Below, piece by piece: positions 1 through 11,748 of a stretch of 64,000 nucleotides of DNA (within the stretch, counting starts at the first letter, position 1; each line of letters starts with the position of its first letter). Position numbers and translations under genes: made by a program. The notes under the pieces are model-generated. The model saw nothing but the letters and a program-made list of their open reading frames with translations. It ran no database searches and was not told the DNA's origin. The stretch is taken from NCBI GenBank assembly GCA_003194525.1, contig NBIV01000048.1, forward strand, positions 1-64,000, read 5' to 3'. The DNA is from Gracilariopsis chorda (taxonomy: Eukaryota; Rhodophyta; Florideophyceae; Gracilariales; Gracilariaceae).

Positions 1-14
1 AGCTGCGTATGCGT

Positions 15-150
15 TGTAGCTGTTTCTCTCTCGCTGCCCCCTTCCATACAAAGGTGTACAGAAGGGGGCCCTTTATTTATACTGTTGGAACGTGTGGCTC
101 GTGCCGCACGTTCCAATCAGTGGACCAGAACAATTTTGCGTCCGTCTACA
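15..150 (-). repeat. 3' LTR of copia A1
   Basis: 136-bp terminal repeat, TG...CA, the downstream LTR of the minus-strand element. It has the TATA-like TTTATTTATA (minus strand TATAAATAAA) and the 10-bp inverted repeat GGAACGTG...CACGTTCC seen in all family A LTRs. Confidence 0.9.
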
Positions 151-3100
151 GCGTCCCTCGAAAATAAGATAACTGCTTAGTTTGCGAAATAAGTCTAACA
201 GACTAGATGTCTTGGTACCCGCCATTAAAAACCTGTACTGCAGCAAAAAACGAATAGGCAAAAATCTGCAATCTAGTAAAAGGTACAGGCCCCTTTCGTG
301 ACTCTAATAAACTCACATATCTGGATTCGAAAACAAAAAGTAAAAAACAAACTCAAACGTTAGCTACATTGACAATATAGATACACATACTTACTCAGTG
401 GATGTTTTGTTCCTAAGCCCACATAATACTGTGAGAAATTTCAATCGTTTCACCGGAAGTGACTTTGTGAATATATCAGCGGCTTGCGTGTCTGTCCTTA
501 TTGGCTTTATGTCAATGACTCCAGTCTCAACGAGATCTTTGATATGGTGATGTTTTAGAGCTCTGCGCTTGTTCCTTTCAGAGACTCTCGGATTATTAGC
601 TATGGACAGCGCAGTCGAGCTATCCGAATATGTGGATATTTAATATATGTCCGTTTCATCGTCAAGGACCTTTTCAGCGCTCAGCTCCCAGAACAGTTTC
701 GTATCCGGGTCACAATTTTCCCACAGTACGATATAGCCACATATTCAGCTTCACCAGACGACAGGGTAGTTAAAGATTGCTTCTTAGACGTCCACATAAT
801 TGGTGCTTTGTTCACCTTTATTATAATTCCCGTCGTGAACTTTCGCATTTCGCGGCATCCAGCCCAATCAGCCTCACAATACGCTTCCATTGGCGCCGTA
901 GTGTTAGAGGGATAGAACAAGCCAAGACCCTTCGTATCTTTGAGGTATCGTAACACTGTCTTCGTTAGTCCAACATGCCGCAAGCATGGGTCATAGACTT
1001 GCCTTGCCAGCATCGAGGCTGCGAACATGATGTCAGGTCTAAAGTTCAGGGCCAAATACATCAAACAACCTACCAACTTCCGATATCGGTTGTGTGTTCC
1101 TGTAGACATGGCGCTCTCTTCATCGTGGCGCTGGTCAGATCTTCCTTGGTGGGCAGGGGTGTTTGAGAAACGTTACAGTTCTAAAGCCCGTTCTATTTTA
1201 TTATCTTATCGATATAACGAGTCTGGGTGACCATAATGCCCTGGTCGTTTCGCTCGATCTGTAGCCCCACAAATGACTTTGCCTCACCAAGGAGCTTAAC
1301 CTTGAACAGGTTTTTCATCTCAGCCTTGAAGTCCTGGAGTAGACTATATGAGTTGCAGGCCATAAGAATATCGTCCACGACCATAACGAGTATTAGGGTA
1401 CCACTCTTGTACGAGTACAGGTATAGCCGACTGTCTGTGTTAGACTGTCTGAATCCCAAGCGAATCAACTCGCTGTGCATCAATGAGCCCCATATGTTTC
1501 CGGCTTGTTTCGCTCCATATATCGATTTTAGGAGTAAGCAAACCTTTCCTAGGACAAAGGAGTATCCAGAGGAATTAGTTGGTTGCTCCATGATAAGAGG
1601 CTCATCTAGAACACCATAGAGATACGCGTTGCTCACATCCATGGTCTCTAAGATCAAGCCTTGTGCTGCGGCTTTTGCAAAGACCATACGGATGGTTTCG
1701 AGTCTCGCAACCGGTGCGTATAGGGTCTCAGGGTCAAAATCGATGTAGGGGCGTTCCATGTCGCCCCGTGCAACGCAACGTGCCTTAGGTAGAATACGAG
1801 GTGGGTCTTCGCAAAGAAGTTTGGCAATGAACCTCCAAAGGAATGGTAAAGGTTTTCACCCCAGGCTTCCTGTCTACAAGCCTCCACTGTCCCTCTTTCT
1901 ACCAAGGCATTGTACTCTCCTGTCGATAGCTTCGGCCCATCCTCTCATCATTCCGCGCTTCGTCGAAGTTCTTTGGGACTCTGCCGTCATCCCTAGACCT
2001 TCGGAGCGCGAGAAGGATACGAGACAGTGTGCCAGCGATGCATCGAGGATGTTCCTCGGAATCTTCATCCATGTTCACCTCGGCATGCTGCCTTCGGAGG
2101 GAAGAGAAGTCGATCAGGTCTTTGAAGGATGGTAGTTTGTCCTTGCTTACTTTGAAGTCTGCCTTGCGGCACTTTATTACTTTATCAGTCGATGGGATGT
2201 ATACCCCTGTACAAAGTGCGGGGGACTTTGTATACCCAACAAAGTTACCAGGAGTGCCCGGGGTAGTAGCTTCTTATTCGGTGCGGTGTCTGATCTGTAT
2301 ATGAACGCATGTCCTGGCTGTCCAAACTTTAATAGGTTGGTGAAGTCAGGCTTCTCACCAAACCACAGGGTGTACGGGACTCTCATGTCTACCCGTTGGT
2401 TTGGTAGTCGATTTCTAAGATAGTTTGCGTGAGAGATTGCCTCTTCCCAGAGTTCCTGTGGTACTTGGACTCAAACAGGAAGGTGCAGGGCAACTTTCCA
2501 AAGATCTTGAATGGTCTTCTCCGCGACGCCATTTGATTGATGCGCATATGGTGGGGTGAATTCAAGGATGATGCCATTCTCCATCGCATATGTGACGAAG
2601 TCATCGGAGCGATTCTCACCCGCCCCATCAAGGCGAACGCGGTACATTCGATTCGGAGGCACCTCGTTTTCCGCGCGAGCCTTGTTACCAACGAATGGAT
2701 TGGAAAAATTGTGTCTTTTTACTAAGGAAGTAAATGGCACTCGCCTTGTCCTGTCGTCGATAAGGACTTGCATATATCGCGATCCTTGCAGCGAAGTGGC
2801 GTGATGGGTCCGCTGAGATCGGTGTGAGTGAGTTCGAGGTTCCTGCTCGCAGTTTTTCAATTTGTTGCAGTGGAGCCCGTTTTGTTCCGGCTTGTATGCA
2901 TGGGTTGCATATGATGTTGCGTACCTCCTCACTTGAGAATCGTGGTACCCCGTGAGATGTCTCAACGCACTTGAGTAGTTTGTCTCGGCCAGGTGGCCGA
3001 GTTTCTCATGCCAGTCGTGAGGGTTGTCACCAATCTGTCGCATTGCCATGTGAGCCATAGGGGAGGGTAAGGGTTGGGAAGTGGTAGAGTCCGTGTCTTG

Positions 3101-5049
3101 GCCTTGATGTGAAGAATACCTCTCCTGTGCTCTTGTGCTTTATAATGAAGCTGGTTTCTGCCTCAGTGGAAAATTCGACGTCTACTTGTGATGCCAGAGT
3201 GGAGAGGGAGATTAGGTTGGAGTCGAAGCTTGGGTATGCTTTGCTGGTAACATCACACCGTTTGCGCCGAAAGGTAATTTTATTTTCCCAAGTCCCACGC
3301 TGTCGGAATGTATGTATCGCAAGTATTCACCGGTTTGTGGTGGGGTTGTGTGATATTCCCAGAACAGGGACTTGTCTTTGATGAAGACGTGACTTGCTTC
3401 CTGAGTCCAACCATGTCCGGTGTGTGTTGCTCGGAATGTACGCTGGCGTTGGCGATCGCTACGAATCCGCGGTGGTTTTGGTTTTGCTTGTTGTGGTTGT
3501 TGTTGTTGTTGCGGTTGGCATCCTGTCGATGGTTTCCTTGCTGGTTAGTCCCGTTTCGGTTTGAATCCCACGAGCGGTTTGTGTTATTGCTCTTGTTTTT
3601 ACCGTGTTGAGTGGTTTCCGAGGACTTGTTTTGTTTTCCTCCAGCATTCGGAACGAATGTGTCCGATACGCCCGCAGTTCCAACATTTTACGCCTCTTTT
3701 CTTTGGCTTTTGTGTGCTGTCTTTTGCCTTGTGAAGACTTCTTTGCGGCCGGGTATGGGTGTGTTCGGTCGTTTGGTTTCGATGCCGTAGTGTTGTTTGG
3801 GCGATGAGCCCTACGGTCCATTTCTGATCGCACTAGGGATACCACCTGGTCGTATTCCATATTTGTAGCGTCAGCCAGTAGTGTGATGGCCATCAGTGAC
3901 TCTGGAAGGGAACGAAGTAACGTGGCGGTCCTTTCCTTATCTGTCACTGGGTCGCCTAGGCGTGCGAGTTCTAAGAAAGTGGTTTCAAGGGTAATGAGGT
4001 GATTTTGTATGTCCTCACCGTCTTTATATGCCATGGTGCTAAGCTTTTGGCGAAGGTTCAACTTTGACTGTATGTTGTCCTTCTTATATGTGGCCTCTAG
4101 TTTGGTCCACACTTCCAAAGCGGAGCAGTACTCCCTTTCCAGGAGTTCTGATACAGCGACAATCGGCTGTGTTCCAAGGTTCTGCACGATCGCGGAGCGT
4201 GCTTTGCGATCGGCATCGTCCCAGCGCTTTCGGGTTGCTGCGCTTCCCTCGGTGGGTCGAGGTTCGGTGAGGACGAAAAGGGATTGCGATGAGTGCATGA
4301 GATCCCTTACGTAGATGCGCCAAGTGTAGTAGTCGGCGCTCCCCTGTAGTCGGGGTATTCTTTTATTGTCGTATTCGCTCTGTGTCCATCGCGGAGTGTT
4401 CTCGACGCGAGACTTATCCAGAGGGGCAGATCGTTTATATACTTCACCGGTCCCCTACCGGGCGAGGGATCCTTCTGCCACTCTTTGAGTAGCCGGGCCC
4501 ACTGACAAGAGATACTATCTCTGGTACCCTAAGGGTCAGACCCCTGGCTCCGAGTTAGACTCTCTCGGTGAGGTGCGCTTTCAGCTGCCTGTCTATGTCC
4601 TGCGCAATCCAGGACTAAGGTGCGTGTAACGTACGGATCGTCCAGGGAATGGTTAATGACCAGTAGATATGCCTTCACCAATACACTCCCTCTAGATCCT
4701 TGCGGCTGCTTGCGCGGCGAGATGTACTCCGTATAAAGTTCTTGTCCTTACTAAGGTCCGGGCCGAACGACGAGACACCCTGTCCCCGAACGAGCGCAAC
4801 ACTCACCCCAGCGGAGCCGGTTATACGGCAAGTGCGCAACCCGCCGGTTTAGTTCAAGTCCCCAGTCGATTCCCAACCGGTACTCGGCTTGCGAATCTTA
4901 GCTCGGCCAAGTGCTAACTTCCCTTCCGGGGTAATAGCGGCGGAGGCCCTGTTCGGGACTTTTTTTCTCTCGTCTTATGTGCCGAACTTCCCTTACGGGG
5001 TAATCGGTGGCGAGGCCTTACTCAGGTCTTACGGTCGGCTTACCCGGTT

Positions 5050-5275
5050 GTGATAGAGTGCGTGCGGGGGCGGGGGGAGGGCCCACTCTTCTTTGTCAGT
5101 GTCCGCGGGGGGGGAAGGTGGCAGAGCGGGCGCACACTTGCCCTTAATGTGCGGGAGGGGGGGGGGGGGGGGGGGCACACTCTTCTTTTTCGGTGTCCGC
5201 GGGGGGGGGAGGTGGCAGAGCGGGCGCACACTTGCCCTTAATGCCGGGGGGAAGGGGCCGGCTCTTCGTCCTTAG
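5050..5275 (-). repeat. G/C-run tandem repeats in the A1 leader
   Basis: About two and a half imperfect copies of a roughly 100-bp unit. Each has a long G run next to a GTGTCCGCGG core and the segment GGTGGCAGAGCGGGCGCACA. The same units occur in opposite orientation at 12160-12330 in copy A2, so they belong to the untranslated leader of the family. Glycine-rich and proline-rich ORFs across them are composition artefacts. Confidence 0.75.
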
Positions 5276-5679
5276 TGATGCGGGGGTGATTTGTAGAGCT
5301 TCGCCGGGCGGGGGGGAAGGGGGAGCGTTAGGGCGGTAGGACTCTGAAGCAGCGCGGCCGCACGACAGGGGAGGAGAGAAAGAGAACTTTGGCGCAGCGT
5401 CGAGGGGAAGGCTTATAGGTAAAGCGGCGCGCTGGCGGATATCCGGCGTAGAAGCGCCTAGGCGCGCAGCGTAGACGCCGCGGGCACGAGCGGCGCCGCG
5501 GTGAGGGGGTTGACTTCTGCGTCAGGGTAGCGCGGCGCAGGGATGCACTCGTGAGGCTCTTGATTATATTCGTTCGCGCTGAGGCTGATGGGGCGCTCGG
5601 CGGCGGCCGTTATCGATATGTTTTGTATATACGGCTCTATAATCGCCTGGGTGTCGGTTCACCCAGAGCGATGCTACCA

Positions 5680-5815
5680 TGTAGCTGTTTCTCTCTCCTT
5701 GCCCCCTTCCATCCAAAGGGGTACAGAAGGGGGCCCTTTATTTATACTGTTGGAACGTGTGGCTCGTGACGCACGTTCCAATCAGTGGACCAGAACAATT
5801 CTGCGTCCGTCTAGA
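5680..5815 (-). repeat. 5' LTR of copia A1
   Basis: 136-bp upstream LTR of the minus-strand element. It is followed (toward lower coordinates) by the minus-strand primer-binding site TGGTAGCATCGC. It differs from the partner LTR at about 7 positions by eye. Confidence 0.9.
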
Positions 5816-5947
5816 TGCGTGCTCTATTGCGTGTCAGCTCTCTTCCAGAAGCGCGGGAGGAGGTTTGTTTACCTATCACTCTAAGAATATTGACCATTCT
5901 ACAATACAGCGATCATAAACGTCTTTTCCCGAAAGGTTCTGTGTAAG
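5816..5947. other. Spacer between copia A1 and copia B
   Basis: About 130 bases of non-element DNA starting with the A1 target duplication. I see no gene or RNA in it. Confidence 0.6.
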
Positions 5948-6155
5948 TGTGAGGACACGCAATTGTACGGCTGCACTATCGGCTGTTGTAATTCAGTGTC
6001 AGTTGCATTTGTAATCTTGTCCAACTCTCTTGATTACAAATGCAGACCTCTCCTAATTACGTACATTTTAATTAGAATTGTAGGACTATAAAGAGCGGCC
6101 GGCGGCGCTGACCTGAGCACCACCGGCGGAGGGAACACCCTTCACACCTTTCACA
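5948..6155 (+). repeat. 5' LTR of copia B
   Basis: 208-bp LTR unrelated in sequence to family A LTRs. It contains a perfect 13-bp inverted repeat (6004-6016 with 6032-6044, 15-base loop) and a TATA-like TATAAAG at 6087-6093. Confidence 0.9.
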
Positions 6156-6923
6156 TGGTAGCACTCGCTCAACCCTCCCCGCAGCCTCTCCCTCGACAAC
6201 TGCTCAACAACCTTCAACCGGCGCTCCGCAACGCTCTGTACCGTACCATTCCTTGGACCCACGGAAGCATCAACATACAACCTTTCTCTTCTCGCTGATA
6301 AAACGGCTTTGTTCATCGTGTATCTTTGTGGTATTTCTTTTTCTTCTTCTTTTCATCTCTTTTCGTCGAACGGATAAAGGCGTGGTAGCTTGCAAGCTGA
6401 GTACCGGTACGGGAATCGAGTGGGCACTTGAAGTAATCTGCTAGATTTGACATTCCTTCCGGATAACCGGCTCTGCTGGGGAGGCTCTGTCTGCTAGTGG
6501 TGACACGGTGTGTCGTCGTTCGGCCCAAGCTACCGTATACGCCAGTGGAGTTTTGTACTATCTCCTTCAACCTATCGCTGCACAGAACGCCGCGCAGCAT
6601 TCCTGCAAGAGGCCAGAAGGGGTCAACTGGTGAAAACTTATCTTCAGTTAGTAACCTCCTTGGAAGCTTCGTAAGGATTCAAGGCACTTTGCTTCTTTTC
6701 GCGGGAAGCATAGCAAGCAGATCAAAGCGACTCACCGGGAGAGTGTGACCTGTTTCCAGGGGTTGAACCCTTAGGGTAGCGGAGGTAGTTTCTCCTGTCA
6801 GTGCGCCCGCTCGAAAGAAGACTAATAAAAGGTACCTCGCTAGCCAGAGGTCAAGTAGACTAACAAAAGGTACCTCGATAACCAGAGGTCAATTCACTCT
6901 TTCTCTACTCCCAAGACATCAAC
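6156..6923 (+). promoter_or_regulatory. Copia B leader: PBS, conserved hairpin and duplicated block
   Basis: Untranslated leader between the LTR and the gag ATG. It starts with the primer-binding site TGGTAGCACTCG. At 6781-6795 lies GGAGG-TAGTT-TCTCC, which can form a five-pair stem. The matching hairpin in family A is at 12861-12875. Just before gag (about 6820-6895) a block of roughly 38 bases built on AAAAGGTACCTCG and CCAGAGGTCAA is present twice in tandem. Several other short blocks are shared with the family A leader although the LTRs are not, which points to selected RNA structure such as a packaging or dimerisation signal (inference). Confidence 0.6.
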
Positions 6924-9900
6924 ATGAGTGAGAACAGAGAAGAAGGCAAGAGCACTATTCCCCGCATTAAAGGATCCTCGGACTATTACACATGGAGGAT
7001 CTACATAAGGGACCTGATGAATGTTGACCAAGTTCTCTTCGTCTTAACCGAACCCCGACCATTGGAAGGCGAGAGCTCAGCCCAAGCCCGCCGCCGATGG
7101 GATGATGCGGATCGAAAAGCTCGTTCGATTATTGTTCAAAACCTTGGAACACAACCAGTAGTTGCCGTTTCTGAATTACTGGAACGCGAACAATGTTCTG
7201 CGTTGGACGTCTGGAGGAAACTGGAGGGCACATACAAGAAGGATAACATCCAAACCAAGATGAACCTTCGACAGCGCCTGAACAATCTCGTTTTCAAGGA
7301 CGATGGAAATATCTTTGAAGACCTCCACGAAATGGAAACAATCTTTCTAGAACTGGAACGCCTAGGAGATGCTCTCAACGATAAGGAGAGAACTGCTTGC
7401 TTACTCAGAACTCTACCATACTCTCTTATGGCTATCACACTACTTGCAGACGCCAAAGATATGGAACATGACCAAGTTGCTTCTTTGATAAGATCAGAAA
7501 TGGACAGACGCAAACACAGGGACTCGAGAAACCAAACAAGCTCCGCACCTCCACCACCAAATACACAGCACCCTTACATGGCTGCGAGAAAGACATCCTT
7601 AATTTCCTCTGTGAAGAAAAGGAAGTCTATATCCGTTAGATGTTGGAAATGTGGAAAACTAGGTCACATTCGTTCTGAATGCCGGTTGAGAAAAGAAAAC
7701 AACCCCAACCAAAACCATCGCAGGGGTCCCCAAGCCAACAAACACAAAGACCAACCATCTAGTACTGGAAACAGGAACTGGGACTCCAACGGAGGATCAA
7801 ACAAACCCTCAAGTCACTACAACCGCAACCCCCAGCCCCGAGGTTTCGTAGGTATTGCTGAAGCTAAATATTGTTCAGTGAACAATGGAACTACAACCTG
7901 GCTGGAATGTGGAGCGACTCATGTGTTTGTAAACGACAGAAATCTCTTCTGGGATTATGAGCCTGTGGAAAATGAGTCCGTCCGAACATGCGACAGACAA
8001 TCGGAAATAGTTGGAGCAGGGACAATTATGCTGCCAGTAGGAGACAAAATAAGGTTACCTGCGAAGCACACACCTTCGTTTGACTCAAACCTTATTTCAT
8101 TATACGTTTTATCACAGCACGCAAACGTTTCCTTTTCCAACGAAGACTCCTTTCATGGATTTGTCCTAAGTGACGTCAAGAACGGGAAAGAACTTCACCG
8201 CTGCAAAGCTAAAAGCGGTTTGTACCCACTACCAAAGCCGATTGCTCCATCGACAGCCCAAACCGCACAATTCATGCCCAGAAACACAGCAATTGACTGG
8301 CATGAAAAACTCGGACACCCGGCAAGGACAGGTTGCTTCGCACAATCCGCAATCTTCAGGAATTCCTAACCTGCCGCCGACGGAAATCGAAAACATACAT
8401 TGCAGTCCATGCATTGAGGCAAAATCGAGGCGATCTCCAACCCAACGCTCGCATTCAGTGGCAAACCACCCCTTAGCTTTGACACACACAGACCTCACAG
8501 GCCCAATATCCCCACCTTCGTTACAAGGATCAAAGTACATGCAGGTACTACTTGACGACAATACAAGGGCATCATAAATATACTTCCTGACTAAGAAAGA
8601 CCAATTCACGCAGTCAATACGTTGGTACAAGGCTCTCGCAGAAAACGAACAACCCCAAAACCGTTTGTACCGCGTTCGCCTCGACGGAGCAGGTGAGAAT
8701 AGGTCTAACGAGTTTATCCATTACGCATTAGATAGCGGGATCATCTTGGAGTACACTCCTCCGCATGCACATGAGTCTAACGGCGCAGCGGAGAAAATTA
8801 TCCAAGACTTATGGAAAACGGCAAGAACTCTGCTCTTTGCATCAAAATTACCACTCGAACTATGGGAAGAAGCGATATCGCATGCAAACTGGTTGCGAAA
8901 CCGCCTTCCAAACTCACGACTCGACATGAGAATCCCCTACAAAGAGTGGTTTGGACAAAATCCATCGTTTGATAAATTACTTAAGCTTGGACAAGATGGC
9001 CACGCCTTTATATACAGGTCGGAAACCATTCCCAACAAGAAAATACTCCCACGCGCCATCTACGGCCACTTCGTTGGAATGGAGAGCTTCCAAACACTGT
9101 ATCGGGTATACATACCTTCCCAAAAGAAAGTGATCATGGTGAGGCAAAGGGACTTTAAGGTGGCCAAGAAAAGACTGCCTTCTATCAACGAGCTTCTCGA
9201 CTTCTCGTCCTTGGGCAGGACAGAAGCAGAAGAACGTAATGACGAAGTGGATGAAGAACACTTGTACTCAGCTTTGGAACATTGTCTAGTGGCACACACT
9301 CGTTCAACAAATAACAGTGAGCTGGACAAAGTACCAAAGACATTTTCCCAAGCAAGGACAATACCGGAATGGGCAGACGCAATCGACCGAGAGTATGATG
9401 CTCTCATCGAACGCAAAACATGGAAACTCATTGACCGGAAACCAGGAATGAATCCAATCCCATTCCTTTGGACATTTACGGCAAAACAACTCAGCGCAAA
9501 ACCTTTGGATATCCTTCCTAAGGCACGTTGTGTAGCGCGAGGGGACATGCAGAAACCGTACATCGATTACGACCTTGAAAACCTTTATGCCCTAGTCACA
9601 AGACTTGAGACAATAAGGTTGGCATTGGCAAAGGCCGCTGGGCAAGACCTTTTGCTGGAAACAATGGATATCAGCAACGCCTACCTGTACGGCGACCTCG
9701 ATGAACCATTGATCATGGAACAACCCCAGAACTCGTCTGGAACTTCATACGTTCCGGGAAAAGTATGTCTACTGCTGAAATCATTATACGGGGCAAAGCA
9801 GGCTGGACAGATCTGGGGATCGTTTCTACACACGACGTTAATCACACTGCAATTCCGTCAATCGAAAACGGACTACCGTCTCTATATATCTCGATCAAGC

Positions 9901-11141
9901 AGTGGGATACTGATTCTCGTCATCGTCGTGGACGACATACTGATGTTGTCTGACTCGAGGTCTCTTCTGGACGACTTTAAAGCCGAAATGAAGAGACGTG
10001 TTCAAGTGAAACTATTGGGAGAAGCCAAATCATTCGTCGGACTTCATCTCAGTCGGGACAGAAATGGCATCAAGGTTAGTCAGGAAACGTATGTGGATAA
10101 GCTGCTACGAGAATATAACCTCGGAAACGCAAATCCTGTGCAAACACCGTTGCGCCATGGCTACTATATCATGGGTACAAGCGAACAGGAACGGAAGCTG
10201 CCTCCTACACTCCACCGGAAATATCGGAAACTGGTAGGACAACTGATGTATCTAGCCATGGCTTCTACACCAGACGTCATGTTTGCAGCTTCAATGCTGG
10301 CGAGACAGGTTCATAAACCTGGTTTAAGGCACTTGGCTTTGGCAAAGCGAGTGCTTAGATATTTAAAGGGAACAAAGAACCTTTGTATGCACTTTCCCGC
10401 AACCAGTGTATCACCTTTGGAAGGTTTTTGCGATGCGGACTGGGCAGGATGCCGAGAGACAAGGAAGTCAACGACGGGAGTACTGATTAAAGTCAACGAT
10501 GCTCCAATCCTATGGAGTATCAATAAACAGACAATCGTGGCTTTGTCCTCGGGAGAAGCTGAATATGTTGCTTTATCGTATTGCGCTAAGTTAGTGACTT
10601 GGATCCGAAGACTATTTTGGGAGCTTCATCATTGCCAAATTCTGCAAGAAGAGCCTATCGGAATGTATCCCGTCTGTATCTATACAGACAGTTCTACGGC
10701 AAACTCTATTGCAAAGACTTCGAAAACGTCTGAGAGAAACAAACATATTTCTCTGAAATACCATCATGTCAAAGACCTTGTGAAGTCTGGAATGCTGCAA
10801 ATAGTTGAGATCAGAACTGATTCCCAGCCGGCTGACATAATGACAAAGGCTGCTAACCGAGAAAGCTTATACCAACTTTCCGTTTTGTGCGGACTACAAT
10901 AACTGTTGAACATTTATTGACCATTTTTTTTGTTTCTTGTTTTGTTTTTGTTTTTGTTTTTATGCGTTTTATCCAGATTATCTGTTCTCGAAAACACTAT
11001 TTGGGATTTTGATAAGTATTAGATTGCTATACCTTTTCCTAACTATGCAGCTTTTCATCGTATATGGTTTTTGCTGATATTTAGGTTTTTAACGGTGGCA
11101 TTAACGATGCGCAAAATTTTAGAGTTGTTTGCGAGGGACAG

Positions 11142-11350
11142 TGTGAGGACACGCAATTGCACGGCTGCACTATCGGCTGTTGTAATTCAGTGTCAGTTGC
11201 ATTTGTAATCTTGCCCAACTCTCTTGATTACAAATGCAGACCTCTCCTAATTACGTACATTTTGATTAGAATTGTAGGACTATAAAGAGCGGCCGGCGGC
11301 GCTGACCTAAGCACCACCGGCCGGAGGGAACACCCTTCACACCTTTCACA
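11142..11350 (+). repeat. 3' LTR of copia B
   Basis: 209-bp LTR, preceded by the purine-rich GCGAGGGACAG that probably serves as polypurine tract. Inverted-repeat arms are at 11198-11210 and 11226-11238. It is nearly identical to the 5' LTR. Confidence 0.9.
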
Positions 11351-11611
11351 CGCTAGATACTACTGCGGCTACAGAGCAGGGAACCACTCAACGTAGAAAT
11401 CACATCAGAATGTTTTCGTACTGATTGCGTGAGCGAAATATCTCTTCCACCTTGGCTCACGCAATTCGTCTAACGTAAGGTCAGGCAACATGTCTCATGG
11501 CACATCCAGTACAATATTACATCAGTTGTTGTTTTGGGGGTATGTCTTTGTTGATACGACCAGGGGTGCGTAGAACGTCCGTATCGAGAATTGGTGTAGA
11601 ATGCTTCGGGT
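11351..11611. other. Spacer between copia B and copia A2
   Basis: About 260 bases without a recognisable gene. It holds a perfect 11-bp inverted repeat (ATTGCGTGAGC at 11424-11434 and its complement at 11455-11465, 20-base loop). It ends with CGGGT (11607-11611), the left target duplication of copia A2. Confidence 0.6.
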
Positions 11612-11748
11612 TGTAGACGGACGCAGAATTGTTCTGGTCCACTGATTGGAACGTGCGGCACGAGCCACACGTTCCAACAGTATAAATAAAGGGCCCCCCT
11701 TCTGTACCCCTTTGGATGAAAGGGGGCAAGGAGGGAGAAACAGTTACA
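11612..11748 (+). repeat. 5' LTR of copia A2
   Basis: 137-bp LTR with a 10-bp inverted repeat (TTGGAACGTG 11646-11655, CACGTTCCAA 11668-11677) immediately upstream of the TATA box TATAAATAAA (11681-11690). Confidence 0.92.

Larger units (their letters stand above)
15..5815 (-). mobile_element. Ty1/copia LTR retrotransposon, family A, decayed copy A1
   Basis: Full-length insertion read on the minus strand. Its terminal repeats (15-150 and 5680-5815) are followed on both sides by the same 5 bases, TGCGT (10-14 and 5816-5820), a typical copia target duplication. On the minus strand the order is 5' LTR, GC-rich leader, gag (around 4300-3460), protease and integrase (around 3400-2400), reverse transcriptase (around 1900-1190) and RNase H (around 1110-400). 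This is the copia order, and the proteins match copy A2 at 11612-17367 almost word for word. The two LTRs differ at about 7 of 136 positions, so the insertion is moderately old. The coding region is broken in at least half a dozen places. It lies in opposite orientation to A2. Confidence 0.95.
5948..11350 (+). mobile_element. Ty1/copia LTR retrotransposon, family B
   Basis: LTRs lie at 5948-6155 and 11142-11350 (TGTGAGGACACG...CTTTCACA), with a primer-binding site TGGTAGCA directly after the 5' LTR. The coding region runs from an ATG at 6924 to about 10902. In order it holds gag with a CCHC zinc knuckle (C-x2-C-x4-H-x4-C at 7641-7683), an aspartic protease region near 7890, an integrase with HHCC near 8300 and the acidic core around 8490-8800, a reverse transcriptase with the active-site box VVDD near 9930, and RNase H with DADW near 10435. 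That is copia order. The element is nearly whole, with about two breaks. The LTRs differ at four positions plus one indel, so it is fairly young. The 5 bases on the two sides (GTAAG and CGCTA) do not match. Confidence 0.95.

Noticed and set aside
5029-5275. Pro-rich and Gly-rich ORFs on both strands
   Set aside because: They are produced by G/C runs in the copia A leader repeats and have no protein character.
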